Shown here one piece after another: positions 19,516 to 30,086 of a stretch of 64,000 nt of DNA (position 1 is its first letter; the number at the start of each line of letters is the position of its first letter). The position numbers and the translations under genes were made by a program. The DNA is from Marinomonas phaeophyticola. GTDB taxonomy: Bacteria; Pseudomonadota; Gammaproteobacteria; Pseudomonadales; Marinomonadaceae. The DNA is taken from positions 248,001 to 312,000 of the forward strand of contig NZ_JAPUBN010000013.1 of NCBI RefSeq assembly GCF_026966905.1. The letters are read 5' to 3'. Under the pieces are notes generated by a model, which saw only the letters and a list, made by a program, of their open reading frames with translations, ran no database searches and was not told the origin of the DNA.

Positions 19516-20937
19516 TTATTTCTTCTTAATGGCTTTTGGATTAGGTAGGTCCGTAATGGTTCCGTTTGCCAATTCCGCTGCGAGACCAACGGTTTCATTT
19601 AATGTAGGGTGTGCATGGATGGTTAAAGCAAGGTCTTCAACTTCGGCACCAAACTCTATGCCTAAGCTTAACTCGCCTAATAATTCACCTGCATTCTTGC
19701 CGACAATACCGCCACCAAGAAGAGCCCCATTGTCTTTGTTATAGATCAATTTTGTTTTACCTTCACTCCGGTTTGCTCCTAATGCACGGCCACTTGCTGC
19801 CCATGGGAAAACGGCCGTAGAGAAGTTTAAGCCTTTTTCTTTTGCTTCCTTCTCTGTTAAACCTGTCCAAGCGACTTCTGGATTCGTGTAAGCAATGGAT
19901 GGGATTGTTAATGGTGCAAAGTAAGCCTTATGTCCAGCAATAACCTCCGCCGCAACATGGGCTTCATGAGTCGCTTTATGGGCTAGCATTGGGTTGCCTA
20001 CGATGTCACCGATACCAAAAATATGAGGAACATTTGTACGTTGTTGGTCATCTACTGGGATGAATCCTCGTTCATCTACTTTTATACCTGCGGCTTCGGC
20101 ATTAATTGAATCACCGTTTGGTTTACGGCCAACGGCAACAAGAGCGGCATCAAACTTCTCTGTCCAGGTGTTGCCTTTAGCGTCTTCAGCGGTCACGTAG
20201 AGCGCATCTTCTTTCGCTTCTATACCGGTTACTTTGGTACTCAAACGTACATCAAAACGTCCTTTGTTATAGTTTTGATACACTTTTACAAGGTCTTTAT
20301 CGGCGGCTGGAATCAATTGATCCGCAAACTCAACCACACAAATTTCACTGCCTAATTTTTGGTAAATGGTTGCCATCTCTAGACCAATGATACCGCCACC
20401 TAGAATTAATAAACGAGGTGGGATTGCGCTCAATGTCAGCGCGTCTGTGGAATTCCAGATACGAGGATCTTCAGGGATAAAAGGTAAGGAGACTGGTCGA
20501 GATCCAGCGGCGATAATGGCATTCTTGAAGTGGATACGTGTTTCTTCTCCATCCTTTATCACGCTTAATTCATTGGCACCAACAAACGAACCGTTGCCAT
20601 GAATGGTGCGGACTTTACGGCCTTTTGCCATGCCTGCCACGCCTTGAGTTAATTTGCCAACGGTTTTGTCTTTAAATGCGCGGACCTTGTCTAGGTCAAC
20701 CTCAGGCTTGCTGAATGTAATACCGATGTCTTCGGAGTGCTCTGCTTCAGTCAGGACTTCAGCAACGTGCAGTAAGGCTTTGGAGGGGATACAACCAACG
20801 TTTAAACAAACGCCGCCTAAGGTGTCATGACGTTCTACCATCGTGACGTCCATTCCTAAGTCAGCGGCTCGAAACGCAGCAGAATAGCCACCAGGACCTG
20901 AACCCAATACTAAAACGTCTGTTTCAATTTTTGTCAT
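19516..20937 (-). CDS. lpdA: Dihydrolipoyl dehydrogenase (E3)
   Basis: FAD flavoprotein that reoxidises lipoyl groups of 2-oxoacid dehydrogenase complexes and the glycine cleavage system, reducing NAD. 473 residues from ATG at 20937 (a TTG directly before it is less likely; AGGGGA lies eight bases upstream of the ATG). FAD motif GSGPGGYSAAFRA, redox disulfide GGVCLNVGCIPSK, NAD motif LGGGIIGLEMA, second FAD motif GIGDIVGNPMLAHKA and catalytic AHPTLNE are all intact. No E1 or E2 genes are adjacent, so it is presumably at the end of a cluster elsewhere or stands alone. Confidence 0.95.
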   Translation of the reverse strand: MTKIETDVLVLGSGPGGYSAAFRAADLGMDVTMVERHDTLGGVCLNVGCIPSKALLHVAEVLTEAEHSEDIGITFSKPEVDLDKVRAFKDKTVGKLTQGVAGMAKGRKVRTIHGNGSFVGANELSVIKDGEETRIHFKNAIIAAGSRPVSLPFIPEDPRIWNSTDALTLSAIPPRLLILGGGIIGLEMATIYQKLGSEICVVEFADQLIPAADKDLVKVYQNYNKGRFDVRLSTKVTGIEAKEDALYVTAEDAKGNTWTEKFDAALVAVGRKPNGDSINAEAAGIKVDERGFIPVDDQQRTNVPHIFGIGDIVGNPMLAHKATHEAHVAAEVIAGHKAYFAPLTIPSIAYTNPEVAWTGLTEKEAKEKGLNFSTAVFPWAASGRALGANRSEGKTKLIYNKDNGALLGGGIVGKNAGELLGELSLGIEFGAEVEDLALTIHAHPTLNETVGLAAELANGTITDLPNPKAIKKK

Positions 20938-21102
20938 CAATTTTCCCCTTACTGTTTGTTGAGTTTGTCCTATAGGACATAACGATCGTAAGTCATAATA
21001 ACACGCTCTTTAAGGAAAAAAGAAACCTCCTTTTATAAACGCTGAGTATCAAAGGATATTCAATATTTTTGGGAAAAGGTAAAGAATGAGGATGTTAATA
21101 GG

Positions 21103-21453
21103 TTACTTATAGATAAACTCATTAACGTAACAGACGCCTTCTCTTTCGTGGATTCCAACGATCATAAAGACTTCATTTTTGTCAAAAATACCTTTCCAAA
21201 TATATCTTTTACCGTTGGGGTGCCTTTCTGGATGATCAGGATCGCTTATTCCTTTTATTTCTCCTAGAAACGCCCTATCTTGATAGTGACCTAAATCTTC
21301 ACGTATTAAATGCATGTCTTTCTTAAACTTGGAGGCGCCAAAGTTGATAACATCTCTTTCTTCAAATCTGTGGATAAATAAGTCGTAATTAAGAGTGGCT
21401 TCTGCTTCGAGCATTTCATCAAGGTATTGTTCGGCTATGTTCTTAGAATTCAT
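21103..21453 (-). CDS. Conserved hypothetical protein, 116 residues
   Basis: Small soluble acidic protein with no signal peptide or membrane segment. The pattern (N-terminal helix EQYLDEMLEAEATLNYDLFIHRFEE, then strands such as RAFLGEIKGI, RYIWKGIF, EVFMIVGIHE, VCYVNEFIYK) suggests a compact alpha/beta fold like NTF2/SnoaL proteins, but this is only a guess. It stands alone between lpd and the cytochrome gene. Function unknown. Confidence 0.7.
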   Translation of the reverse strand: MNSKNIAEQYLDEMLEAEATLNYDLFIHRFEERDVINFGASKFKKDMHLIREDLGHYQDRAFLGEIKGISDPDHPERHPNGKRYIWKGIFDKNEVFMIVGIHEREGVCYVNEFIYK

Positions 21454-21548
21454 ATTGAGTTCCTTTCTTATATGACAGTGTAAATTTTTCTTTGACGTTC
21501 GTATCTAATATAGGTGGGATTTGGGTGTTAAACAAAAAAATAGCCAAT

Positions 21549-21577
21549 AAAAAAGGTGCCTTGTTAGCACCTTTTTT
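21549..21577. terminator. Bidirectional rho-independent terminator
   Basis: AAAAAAGGTGC and GCACCTTTTTT form an 11-bp stem with a 7-base loop. The A and T runs make it work on both strands; on the minus strand it ends the cytochrome c5 gene. Confidence 0.85.
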
Positions 21578-21600
21578 GGAATGGATTATCTTTATTTTAC

Positions 21601-22047
21601 TTACTGGCTGTTATCAACCATATAAGTAACGGCACTTTCAATTTCTTCGTCTGAACAGGTTGAACAAGTACCACGGGCAGGCATTGCATTAAGGCCATTT
21701 AGGGCATGGCTTAATAATGTGTCCATACCTTGAGCAACACGAGGGGCCCAATCATCAGCATTACCAAATTTAGGTGCGCCAGCGACACCGATGGAGTGAC
21801 AAGCCGTACAAAATGCACCGTATACGTCTTCACCAGAACGTGGGCCATCTGATGTTGCTACAGCGGCTGAAGCGACTTCACATTCTTCTCCAGCGATACA
21901 AACATTACCAATAGGTGCAATACGCGCCGCTATTTCTTCAGGGCTTTGACCGTAGGCATTAACAGTCGAGCTAAGTAGGGCAGAAAAAGACGCAACAGCA
22001 AAAAGTGCTAATACTTTGCGGCTAATAATTTGGGTTAGCAAACTCAC
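21601..22047 (-). CDS. Cytochrome c5-like class I c-type cytochrome
   Basis: Exported single-haem electron carrier, 148 residues, starting with GTG at 22047 (GAGG nine bases upstream). An N-terminal hydrophobic signal peptide (about residues 10-32, ending near SSTVNAYG) precedes a spacer and the haem motif CTACH. The axial methionine is in NAMPARG, and the second CxxC pair (GTCSTCSDEEI) is the hallmark of the c5 subgroup. Probably feeds electrons to terminal oxidases in the periplasm. Confidence 0.88.
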   Translation of the reverse strand: MSLLTQIISRKVLALFAVASFSALLSSTVNAYGQSPEEIAARIAPIGNVCIAGEECEVASAAVATSDGPRSGEDVYGAFCTACHSIGVAGAPKFGNADDWAPRVAQGMDTLLSHALNGLNAMPARGTCSTCSDEEIESAVTYMVDNSQ

Positions 22048-22349
22048 AATGAATTACCTCGATCAAAAATATATCTAGTTAGAATTTAAACCGCGTCAGT
22101 ATAGCGATAAATGCATTTTGGGGAAACCTTGGAAGTTGGATTTTAAGATTAAAATACTGTGATATATCAAAGAAAGTCTTAGTTATCACGACGAAATAGT
22201 TGACTTATGTCTAGATAGACGCCTTTTAAACGTAGAATTATCTTTCTTTTTTACGCATTTAAACGTAAAAATACTTGTGATTTTATTTATATCATCTAGA
22301 TTTAAGGTGTTATTTTTAATAGAAAATTCATGGTTAAGAGGAGCTATCT
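22048..22349. other. Intergenic region between divergent genes
   Basis: AT-rich, about 300 bp between the divergent cytochrome c5 and GGDEF-EAL genes. It must hold both promoters but I cannot assign any box with confidence. Confidence 0.4.
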
Positions 22350-25133
22350 TTGAACCTAAAAATCAGTCAACGGATTATGATTGTTGTGATCTTGTGCGTT
22401 GCACCTAGCCTTTTTCTAGCTGTTTTTAATGCTTATAAAAGCTACCATGATTTTTTAGATCAATTGAATAGTGATGCAGAAAATTTTGCAGAGCAGCTGA
22501 CTGAGCAACATATTAATCAAATACAGGCTGGAAAGGAGATTCTTGCCGTTTTGTCGACGTTTTCTGAAATTCAAAATCCTATTTTTTCAGGTTGTCAAAC
22601 GTCAGTAAAGAGACAAGTAGACCTTTTTCCTGCATTTTCGAATATAGGGGTTCCATTGAGAAATGGGGACTTGCTTTGTAACGCCACCCCCTTGTCTCAG
22701 CCAGTCAATGTGGCTGATCGTCCTTATATCAAGCAGGCCATTCGAACCAAATCGGTATCCATTAGTAATTTATTATTAGATCGAACCCAAGGCCAATATT
22801 CTATTAATATGGCGCATCCAATTATCAATACACAAGGAGAGGTAACGGCTTTGGTCGTTGGTGTAATGCCGTTAACCTGGTGGAAAAAGAGTTTAGAAAA
22901 AATCAATGATAATGGCGTTAGTTTGGTTTCTTTTATTACCGATATTGATAATCGAGTTATTTCGAGTTATGGGGTCAATGCCCCTAATGTGGGCGAAATT
23001 TTTGTTTGGAACGAGCATTCTCATAGTCACAGTGTAGAAGACAAAACTCATCATTATAGAACCAATAGTTCAGAGAACTTTGACGATTTTATTCTTTCTA
23101 AGAGACAGGTAACATTAGGAGAGGGAACTGGGAGTGATTATTTAACCTATTGGATTGCATTACCTAAAAAGTCAGGGTATGAAAATGCGGTCTCTAAGCT
23201 AATCAACGACAGTGTGCTTGTTCTAATTGTTCTCATTGTCACTTTACTATTGATTTGGATAGCGGCAAGAATGCTATTTTTAGATCCATTACGTCGTTTT
23301 GCATCACAACTTTTCCCTTCAAATAGTCATGATCATCGAAAAAAATCAAAGCTTTCTATGATGGAGTTAGATGAAAGTATTAAAGATGTGATTAAACGTC
23401 AAAAAGTGACTTCAGCCACCTTATCTGATACTGAGCATCAGCTTCTAAATGCTTATAAAAAGCAAGATCTGTTATTGAATAGTTCTCCCATTGGCTTTGT
23501 TGAAATTGATTCTCAGGAGCGTATTTTGACATGGTCAGATCGCTGTGAATCTTTATTTCATATCTCAGAGAAAGAGGCTCGGAATCTTTATTTGTATGAC
23601 TTACAGAGTATTGTTGCAGACCGACAATATAATGACTTATCCGAATTGATTAGTGCCGTAAAAAGCCATAAAAACAAAGGAGAAATCATCACTAGCAGTA
23701 GTTGTTTTCTTGAAAAGCAACCAACAAAACTCTATTTCCAATGGCATCTTTCTAAATTAGATGCCGAGTCTTCAGGCGTGTCTACCATATTAACGGTAGA
23801 GAATGTCACTCAACAGCAGGTCCAGAAACAAGTACTGTCAGAAAGAGCAAGTAATGATTGGTTAACAAAATTACCGAATCGTTATTCTATTATCGAATCG
23901 ATAGAGGACCTTATTTTATCACCTGACACCGATCGTTTTGCATTGGTGTTATTTGATCTCAATGGATTTAAATATATCAATGATAATTTTGGTCATGATG
24001 TCGGTGATGATTTGTTAGTTAATCTGTCTATTAGAATGAAAAATTTATTATTGGATAACGAAGTGATTGCTCGTTTAGGCGGTGATGAGTTTCTATTATT
24101 ATTAAATGTTGGGTTAACGGCTACTCCGATACTCGAAAGAGCAAATGCTCTCCACAACGCGTTTTTTCAGCCAATAAAGGTAAAAGAGAGAACATTTCGG
24201 TTTTCAGCAAGTGCGGGCGTTGCTATTTATCCTCAGGATGGCGTGGAAGCGAAGTTATTGATAAAACGCGCCGATATGGCTATGTATCAAGCGAAAGAAG
24301 CTAAGCGTTCCGCTTGTGTGCTTTACAGCCTTGAAATGGAGAAAGACGGTAGAGTGCGTTATGAGCTAGAGACCGAACTTAGACGTGCGATTGAAATGGA
24401 TGATTTCATGGTTTATTACCAAGCCATCGTTGATTCTAAAACGCATAAGGTGACTAGCTTTGAAGCTCTGATTCGCTGGCAACACAGAGACCAAGGATTT
24501 ATTCCCCCGAGTGTTTTTATACCTATTGCAGAGGATGTGGGTCTTATTAATGAAATAGGGCTTTTTGTTCTAAAAAGAGTCATTAATGACCTTGATTATT
24601 TAAAGGAGACGTTTGGTTCTTCTATTCAAGTAAGTGTCAATTTATCACCTAACCAACTGAAAGATTCGGAACTAACAGATTACCTTTCAGCACTGGTTGC
24701 CTCTGAACCTTCCATTACTCAATATATGGTGTTGGAGATCATTGAAAGTGTCTTTGTGGATGATGCATCTGTCCATAGGATAGAGCGTCTGAGAGCCATG
24801 GGGTTCTTAATCTCTTTGGATGATTTTGGGACTGGCTTCTCTAGCTTAAGTCACATTTCCAGAATGCCGATTGATATTTTAAAAATTGATCAAAGCTTTG
24901 TCAGTAAGATGTTTGATACTGAAAGGGATCAAAAATTATTGAAAAATATAGTTACCATTGCAAAAGATTTAGATTTAAAAACGATTGCTGAAGGTGTTGA
25001 AACAGAAGGTCAACAAGCTCTGTTATCTGCAATTGGTTGTAGTTCTTTGCAGGGATACTTGTTTGCTCGTCCAGTACCAATAGAATCATTGGATGTTTCG
25101 CTTCTAAGTTCGAAAGTCAGTGAACAATCTTAA
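22350..25133 (+). CDS. Membrane sensor with PAS, GGDEF and EAL domains
   Basis: 927-residue inner-membrane c-di-GMP enzyme. TM1 (about 8-26) and TM2 (about 288-308) flank a periplasmic sensor of some 260 residues with cache-like features (ADRPYIKQAIRTKSVSISN). A PAS region follows (about 370-480), then a GGDEF domain with intact RLGGDEF at about 576-582 and an EAL domain with intact FEALIRW near 703. The later EAL residues (NLSPNQLKD, DDFGTGFSSLSH, KIDQSFV, AEGVET) are also present. Both activities are therefore possible. TTG at 22350 is used as start, with AAGAGGAG just upstream. Confidence 0.92.
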   Translation: MNLKISQRIMIVVILCVAPSLFLAVFNAYKSYHDFLDQLNSDAENFAEQLTEQHINQIQAGKEILAVLSTFSEIQNPIFSGCQTSVKRQVDLFPAFSNIGVPLRNGDLLCNATPLSQPVNVADRPYIKQAIRTKSVSISNLLLDRTQGQYSINMAHPIINTQGEVTALVVGVMPLTWWKKSLEKINDNGVSLVSFITDIDNRVISSYGVNAPNVGEIFVWNEHSHSHSVEDKTHHYRTNSSENFDDFILSKRQVTLGEGTGSDYLTYWIALPKKSGYENAVSKLINDSVLVLIVLIVTLLLIWIAARMLFLDPLRRFASQLFPSNSHDHRKKSKLSMMELDESIKDVIKRQKVTSATLSDTEHQLLNAYKKQDLLLNSSPIGFVEIDSQERILTWSDRCESLFHISEKEARNLYLYDLQSIVADRQYNDLSELISAVKSHKNKGEIITSSSCFLEKQPTKLYFQWHLSKLDAESSGVSTILTVENVTQQQVQKQVLSERASNDWLTKLPNRYSIIESIEDLILSPDTDRFALVLFDLNGFKYINDNFGHDVGDDLLVNLSIRMKNLLLDNEVIARLGGDEFLLLLNVGLTATPILERANALHNAFFQPIKVKERTFRFSASAGVAIYPQDGVEAKLLIKRADMAMYQAKEAKRSACVLYSLEMEKDGRVRYELETELRRAIEMDDFMVYYQAIVDSKTHKVTSFEALIRWQHRDQGFIPPSVFIPIAEDVGLINEIGLFVLKRVINDLDYLKETFGSSIQVSVNLSPNQLKDSELTDYLSALVASEPSITQYMVLEIIESVFVDDASVHRIERLRAMGFLISLDDFGTGFSSLSHISRMPIDILKIDQSFVSKMFDTERDQKLLKNIVTIAKDLDLKTIAEGVETEGQQALLSAIGCSSLQGYLFARPVPIESLDVSLLSSKVSEQS

Positions 25134-25247
25134 CTTCTATATTATGAATTTTAATAAAAGCTACACCGTTTATAAGGAATAACTTTTATTAAAATCATCA
25201 TGAAAAAATGTCTAATAATGTGCTTCTAGCTTGCTATCTATTGATTA

Positions 25248-25985
25248 CTAATTTTGATTAAAATCTTCTAATATTTTTTGATAAACCCCATTAGACTGAA
25301 TCGTAATTAACCCCTGATTAAATGCATCTCTTAATGCGTCACTATTGGGAATGCTTTTTGATATGAGGAGATATAAGTCATTTTGCTCTAATGGTGGCTG
25401 CACTAACTCTAGGGACATTGGGTCGATGCCAAGTCCTTGAGCGACGGCTCTAGAGGCGGATAAATTATCCGCATATAAATCTATTTCACCTTGACTTAGT
25501 GCTATAACGGCGGCTTTTGTCGTGTCGAATCCGGTTAAACTATTGAATTGAAAAGAGTCGTACTCTTTACTTACAACACCGCCGGCAACTTTACCCATTT
25601 TGTAACTGTTTAGTTGGTCGAAAGAGGTAAATAAGTCTAAATCTAAATTTTTAGTCTTTACTAGGCCACTGAGGACAGTGTAAATAGGAATAGAGTAGTT
25701 ATACACTTTTTGTCTTTCTTCTGAAAAGTAGCCGCCGACAATAGCGTCTTTTGTTCCTGCTTCAACGGTTTTTAATGCCGTATTCCATTCCGTAAATTCT
25801 ATCTCGCTGTCATAGCCTGAGGCCGCTAGCGATTCTTGAACAATAGCTGTTACAAAACCATTTCTATCGAGCTCTTCAGCATAAAATGGTGCCCAGTTCA
25901 TGGTGGTTAATTTTATTGTTTCCGCATGACTGACGGCAGATAGAGAGCAGCATAATGAGATAACGCAACCAAGAGTTTTTTTCAT
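25248..25985 (-). CDS. Periplasmic amino-acid-type solute-binding protein
   Basis: 245 residues with a clear signal peptide (MKKTLGCVISLCCSLSAVSHA, cleavage before ETIKL). The body has the SBP_bac_3 pattern: LTTMNWAPFYAEELDRNGFVTAIVQESLAASGYDSEIEFTEWNTAL, then DAIVGGYFSEERQKVYNYSIPI and GEIDLYADNL. No permease or ATPase gene is adjacent. Proteins of this type without transport partners often feed ligand information to membrane GGDEF sensors such as the one encoded just upstream; that link is an inference. Confidence 0.85.
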   Translation of the reverse strand: MKKTLGCVISLCCSLSAVSHAETIKLTTMNWAPFYAEELDRNGFVTAIVQESLAASGYDSEIEFTEWNTALKTVEAGTKDAIVGGYFSEERQKVYNYSIPIYTVLSGLVKTKNLDLDLFTSFDQLNSYKMGKVAGGVVSKEYDSFQFNSLTGFDTTKAAVIALSQGEIDLYADNLSASRAVAQGLGIDPMSLELVQPPLEQNDLYLLISKSIPNSDALRDAFNQGLITIQSNGVYQKILEDFNQN

Positions 25986-26238
25986 AAAATAATCCTAATC
26001 AAGTTTTTTAGTATGTTTAAACAAATAGGAATATTTAAAAAACATGCTTTTATATCATTAATCAAGTACCTAATTTTATGAATTTCAATAGATAACTAAA
26101 ACTACTATTTATTGATTACCTACTGTTTTTATTGGGTCTTATTTTATATTTTTAATTCCATTTCGTTATATTATATATCGATTTATTATATTGGTTGCTC
26201 CATATCAATGGTGTTAAATGCTCAGCGCTTTAGAGACA

Positions 26239-27629
26239 TTAACGTTTATAAAATGAGATATAAGACGCCGATAATGAAAGAATAAGAGAAACACAAAAAG
26301 TGATTTGTACAACCAAAAGTAACAAGGGGTAATTCTCAGGTTGAATGGCGACATCTCCTAGAATCAGAGACATCATCATTAAGACAAAGGCGGTGCTGAA
26401 CATATTTCCCATGGTACGGGAAAGGTTCATGATGGAAGAAACGATACTAAGCTTATCTTTAGATACGGAACCTAAAGCAGAGCTATTATTGGGAGTAGAG
26501 AAGAGTCCAAAGCCAGTACCAAGTAAGGCAAGCCCTATAATGATAAAAGCCATTGACGTATCCATGTCTACCCACACTAATACCATAAAGCCTGATGAGA
26601 ACACCAATCCTCCTGCCGTCGTGATGACTCTAGGGCCATAGATATCAGATAAGCGCCCTGTAATGGGAGACAGAATCATCATGATAACGGTTTCAATGAG
26701 AATCATACTACCTGCTTCACTAGGGGATAAATTGTGTATGTATTGCAAATATAAACTTAATAAAAAGACGATAGGAAAATTGGCTGAATACATCAATAGA
26801 CTAGAATAAATAGAGCCAACAAGCGCTTTATTGGCTTGTAACGCCTGGATTCGAATTAAAGGGGCTTTAGCTTGATTTTGATGTTTAATAAAGACAATAA
26901 ATAATAAAATGCCAATAACAGAATAGAATATGTGTAAAGGATCAGGTAGTTCCGAAACGCCAATAAAAAAGGCGCTCACACTGAGGGCAAATATCAAACT
27001 ACCGACCCAATCAATAGGATCAGATTCATCGTTTTTCCAATCACCTTTTACGTTGGTAACGATTAAAAAGAGTGCCAACATCATTAAAGGAATAGGGATC
27101 CAAAATACCCCTCTCCAATTAATGTGCTCGGTAATCCACCCCCAATGACAGGGCCGCAGCTTAACCCTAGATACACCATTGATGATGTAATACCGATGGC
27201 CGTACCTCGATTTGAATTGGCGAAAACGGCACTAATAATGGCTAATCCTGTCCCAAAAATGAGAGCCGTACTTAACCCTTGAAACACTCGTAAAATTAAT
27301 AAAGCTTCAATATTTTGAACAAGAAAAACACTTAAAGAAACAAATGAGAAACCGGTACAACCAATTAGATAGAGTTTCTTACGACCTTTTTTGTCAGCTA
27401 AACGCCCTGCGGGTAATAAAATGATAATAGAGCCCCACAAAAGAGCAGAAGGAATCCAGCTTACAGAAACCGCATCGGCATTGAGGTCTCTCGCTATTGA
27501 AGGAATGGCAATGTTCGCGGCAGAAACCATCAGAGTAACAACAAATAAAGCGAGACAAACGCTGATTAACACTAACCACCGTGCTCGAGGATTGTTGTCA
27601 TAATAGGTTTGTTGATGTTCCGCTGACAT
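26239..27629 (-). pseudogene. DHA2-type MFS exporter with a frameshift
   Basis: Two abutting frames together give one MFS protein of the EmrB/QacA type. The N-terminal part (27629 to about 27140) has helices 1-5 with motif A (AGRLADKKGRKK) and ends in GLSCGPVIGG. The C-terminal part continues in another frame as WITEHINWRGVFWIPIPLMMLALFLIV. The break maps to a run of five C at 27139-27143 (five G on the coding strand); six would restore IGGWI. Either a real mutation or a homopolymer sequencing error. No regulator is adjacent. Confidence 0.85.
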
Positions 27630-27932
27630 GTTACCTCCTTAAATAAAATGGATTAGCAGTATAGTCATAGACGTTCAAAAATTCTTTATGTTTAGGGAAA
27701 AGATCTTAATTGCTTCTTAATCGATAATGACCTGTTCTCCATTGTGTTTTTTAGGTGAGAAGAACTAAATAAAACGGATTTAGATTGCTCAATGACGGCT
27801 TTTGTCTGGGTTGTTTCTGCGGGTCTTTAGAAAAGGTTTGTTTTTATCATAAAGTAACGCGAACTGAGGCGCTTTCGTCTATATTGATTGTGATTTTATG
27901 ATAAGCCCATTTTTCTTATGTTAGGAGGAAGT
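27630..27932. other. Intergenic region between divergent genes
   Basis: About 300 bp between the divergent MFS exporter and the rof-like gene. Only the AGGAGG ribosome site of the latter (27923-27928) is clear; no operator was recognised. Confidence 0.4.
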
Positions 27933-28181
27933 ATGATTTCTTGTGGACAATACGATTATATAGAGATTGCGTGCATGCATCATTATCCGGTGACGTTATT
28001 CCTAAGTACCGAGGAGGTTGTCCAAGGCATTGCATTGGATACTAAGCGTAATGAAATGAAAAAAGAGTGTGTATTGGTTGATGCTGATGGAATTCACGTT
28101 TTAGTGCTTCTTGATACGATACAAAAAATGCTCATTAATATTGATAACCCTCATTTTAAAGAAGTGGTTTTTAGCGAATAG
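27933..28181 (+). CDS. rof: Rof-like Rho-binding antiterminator
   Basis: Small protein of 82 residues resembling E. coli Rof (YaeO), which binds Rho and inhibits termination. Signature ISCGQYDYIEIACMHHYPVTLFLSTEEVVQGIALDTKRNEMKKECVLV and the terminal NPHFKEVVF fit the family. The ATG at 27933 has TTAGGAGGAA five bases upstream; an earlier in-frame ATG at 27918 would overlap that ribosome site and is rejected. Confidence 0.85.
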   Translation: MISCGQYDYIEIACMHHYPVTLFLSTEEVVQGIALDTKRNEMKKECVLVDADGIHVLVLLDTIQKMLINIDNPHFKEVVFSE

Positions 28182-28331
28182 CCTATATTTGACATTACTT
28201 AGCCGCCATTTCCTCCTTTTTTACCCTATTCATTGGTGTAAAAGCATTGTCGTGCTGATTTGTAGACTCCATGATAGAGATTATCAAGATTCCCTTATTA
28301 ATGGTTATATCTTTATCTATAGGAAAAGATT

Positions 28332-30086
28332 ATGTCTACCCCTTCAACAAGTGGTTTTAATACACTTCAAAAACTGTGGCCTTTTCTGCGCCCTTACAAA
28401 TGGGTATTGGCTGGTGCTTTAGCGGCTCTTGTCGTGACGGCTGGAACCACCTTAACGATGGGGAAAAGCATTCAGCTGTTGATTGATCAAGGCTTTATTG
28501 GTGAATCTTTAGAGCAGTTGAACCAAACGTTAGTCTGGATGTTTGTGGCTGTTGTATTTATTGCCGGTGGAACTTTTGCTCGTTTTTATCTAGTGACTTG
28601 GTTGGGAGAGCGAGTCACGGCAGATTTAAGGCAAGCCATTTTTAATAAGATTATCACCTTGCATCCTAGCTATTTTGAAGAGAACCGATCTGGCGAAATT
28701 ATGTCTCGTTTAACAACGGATACGACCTTATTGCAATCTATTATTGGGTCCAGTTTAAGTTTTGCTTTACGTAGTTTTGTGATGATGCTGGGTGGTCTAG
28801 CCATGCTGTTTATTACTAACATCAAATTGACCTTAATCGTATTAGCGGTTGTGCCTTTAGTGTTGATACCTATTATTGTTTTTGGTCGTCGAGTGCGGAC
28901 TCTTTCACGTAAAAGCCAAGATTCCATTGCGGATGTAGGAACCTATGCAGGGGAGATTATCCAGCAAATTAAAACCGTGCAAAGTTATCGGCATGAATCG
29001 TTTGAACAAGTGGCGTTTTCGGCTGAAGTAGAAAAAGCCTTCTCTGTGGCGAAACAACGAATCTTACAACGCTCTACTTTAATTTCGGTTGTTATTCTTC
29101 TTAGCTTTACTGCGATCGGAAGCATGTTATGGGTTGGTGGTTACGATGTCATGAATGGCAATATGACAGGAGGGGAGTTAGCGGCTTTTGTATTTTATGC
29201 TTTGTTGGTGGCTAGTGGTGTGGCGTCGGTTTCAGAAGTGTTAGGGGAAGTACAACGGGCCGCGGGAGCCACAGAACGTCTAATTGAATTGATGGATGAG
29301 GAAAGTTTAATACAATCACCTACCGTACCCGCGCCTTTCTTAGCGTCTCATGCTATTCATTTAACGTTGGATAAGGTGAGCTTTCAGTATCCTTCTCGCC
29401 CAGACACGGCGGCATTATTAAATGTGGATTTAGAAATAAAAACCGGTGAATCTGTGGCGATTGTTGGTCCTAGTGGTGCGGGTAAATCAACGCTCTTTGA
29501 ATTGTTATTGCGTTTTTATGATCCACAACAAGGACAAATCTTATTAAATGGAACCGATTTAAAAGCGCTAAGCCTTGATGATGTTCGCCATCAAATGGCA
29601 TTAGTGCCACAACAACCAACCTTATTTAGCAGTGATGTTTGGCACAACATTCGCTATGGCAAACCGGATGCCAGTGACGAAGAAGTCAAAGCGGCGGCTA
29701 AATCAGCTTATGCTCTTGAATTTATAGAAAAACTACCGCAAGGGTTTGATAGTTATTTAGGTGAAAATGGGGTGCGATTAAGCGGTGGGCAAAAACAAAG
29801 AATCATTATTGCCAGAGCCATTTTAAATGATGCCAATATCTTATTGCTAGATGAGGCGACCAGTGCGCTAGATGGAGAAAGTGAGTTTAAAGTACAACAA
29901 GCCTTAGATAAAGCGATGGAAAATCGCACTACGTTAATTATTGCTCATAGACTATCTACAGTGAAAAATGCGGACAGATTAATCGTAATGGATCATGGAG
30001 AAATAGTTGATATGGGGACTCATGCTGACTTGATGAAAACGTCCTCCTTGTATCAAAAGTTAGCAGAAAGGCAATTTTCTGAATAA
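28332..30086 (+). CDS. MsbA/HlyB-type ABC exporter (fused permease and ATPase)
   Basis: 584-residue half-transporter that would dimerise in the inner membrane. Six hydrophobic segments occupy about residues 20-300, with the coupling motif ENRSGEIMSRLTTDTTLLQ. The ATPase domain has Walker A GPSGAGKST near 379, Q-loop ALVPQQPTLF, signature LSGGQKQR near 483, Walker B ILLLDEATSALD near 503 and the H-loop IIAHRLSTV. All are intact. Substrate not predictable; no membrane-fusion protein nearby. Confidence 0.92.
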   Translation: MSTPSTSGFNTLQKLWPFLRPYKWVLAGALAALVVTAGTTLTMGKSIQLLIDQGFIGESLEQLNQTLVWMFVAVVFIAGGTFARFYLVTWLGERVTADLRQAIFNKIITLHPSYFEENRSGEIMSRLTTDTTLLQSIIGSSLSFALRSFVMMLGGLAMLFITNIKLTLIVLAVVPLVLIPIIVFGRRVRTLSRKSQDSIADVGTYAGEIIQQIKTVQSYRHESFEQVAFSAEVEKAFSVAKQRILQRSTLISVVILLSFTAIGSMLWVGGYDVMNGNMTGGELAAFVFYALLVASGVASVSEVLGEVQRAAGATERLIELMDEESLIQSPTVPAPFLASHAIHLTLDKVSFQYPSRPDTAALLNVDLEIKTGESVAIVGPSGAGKSTLFELLLRFYDPQQGQILLNGTDLKALSLDDVRHQMALVPQQPTLFSSDVWHNIRYGKPDASDEEVKAAAKSAYALEFIEKLPQGFDSYLGENGVRLSGGQKQRIIIARAILNDANILLLDEATSALDGESEFKVQQALDKAMENRTTLIIAHRLSTVKNADRLIVMDHGEIVDMGTHADLMKTSSLYQKLAERQFSE

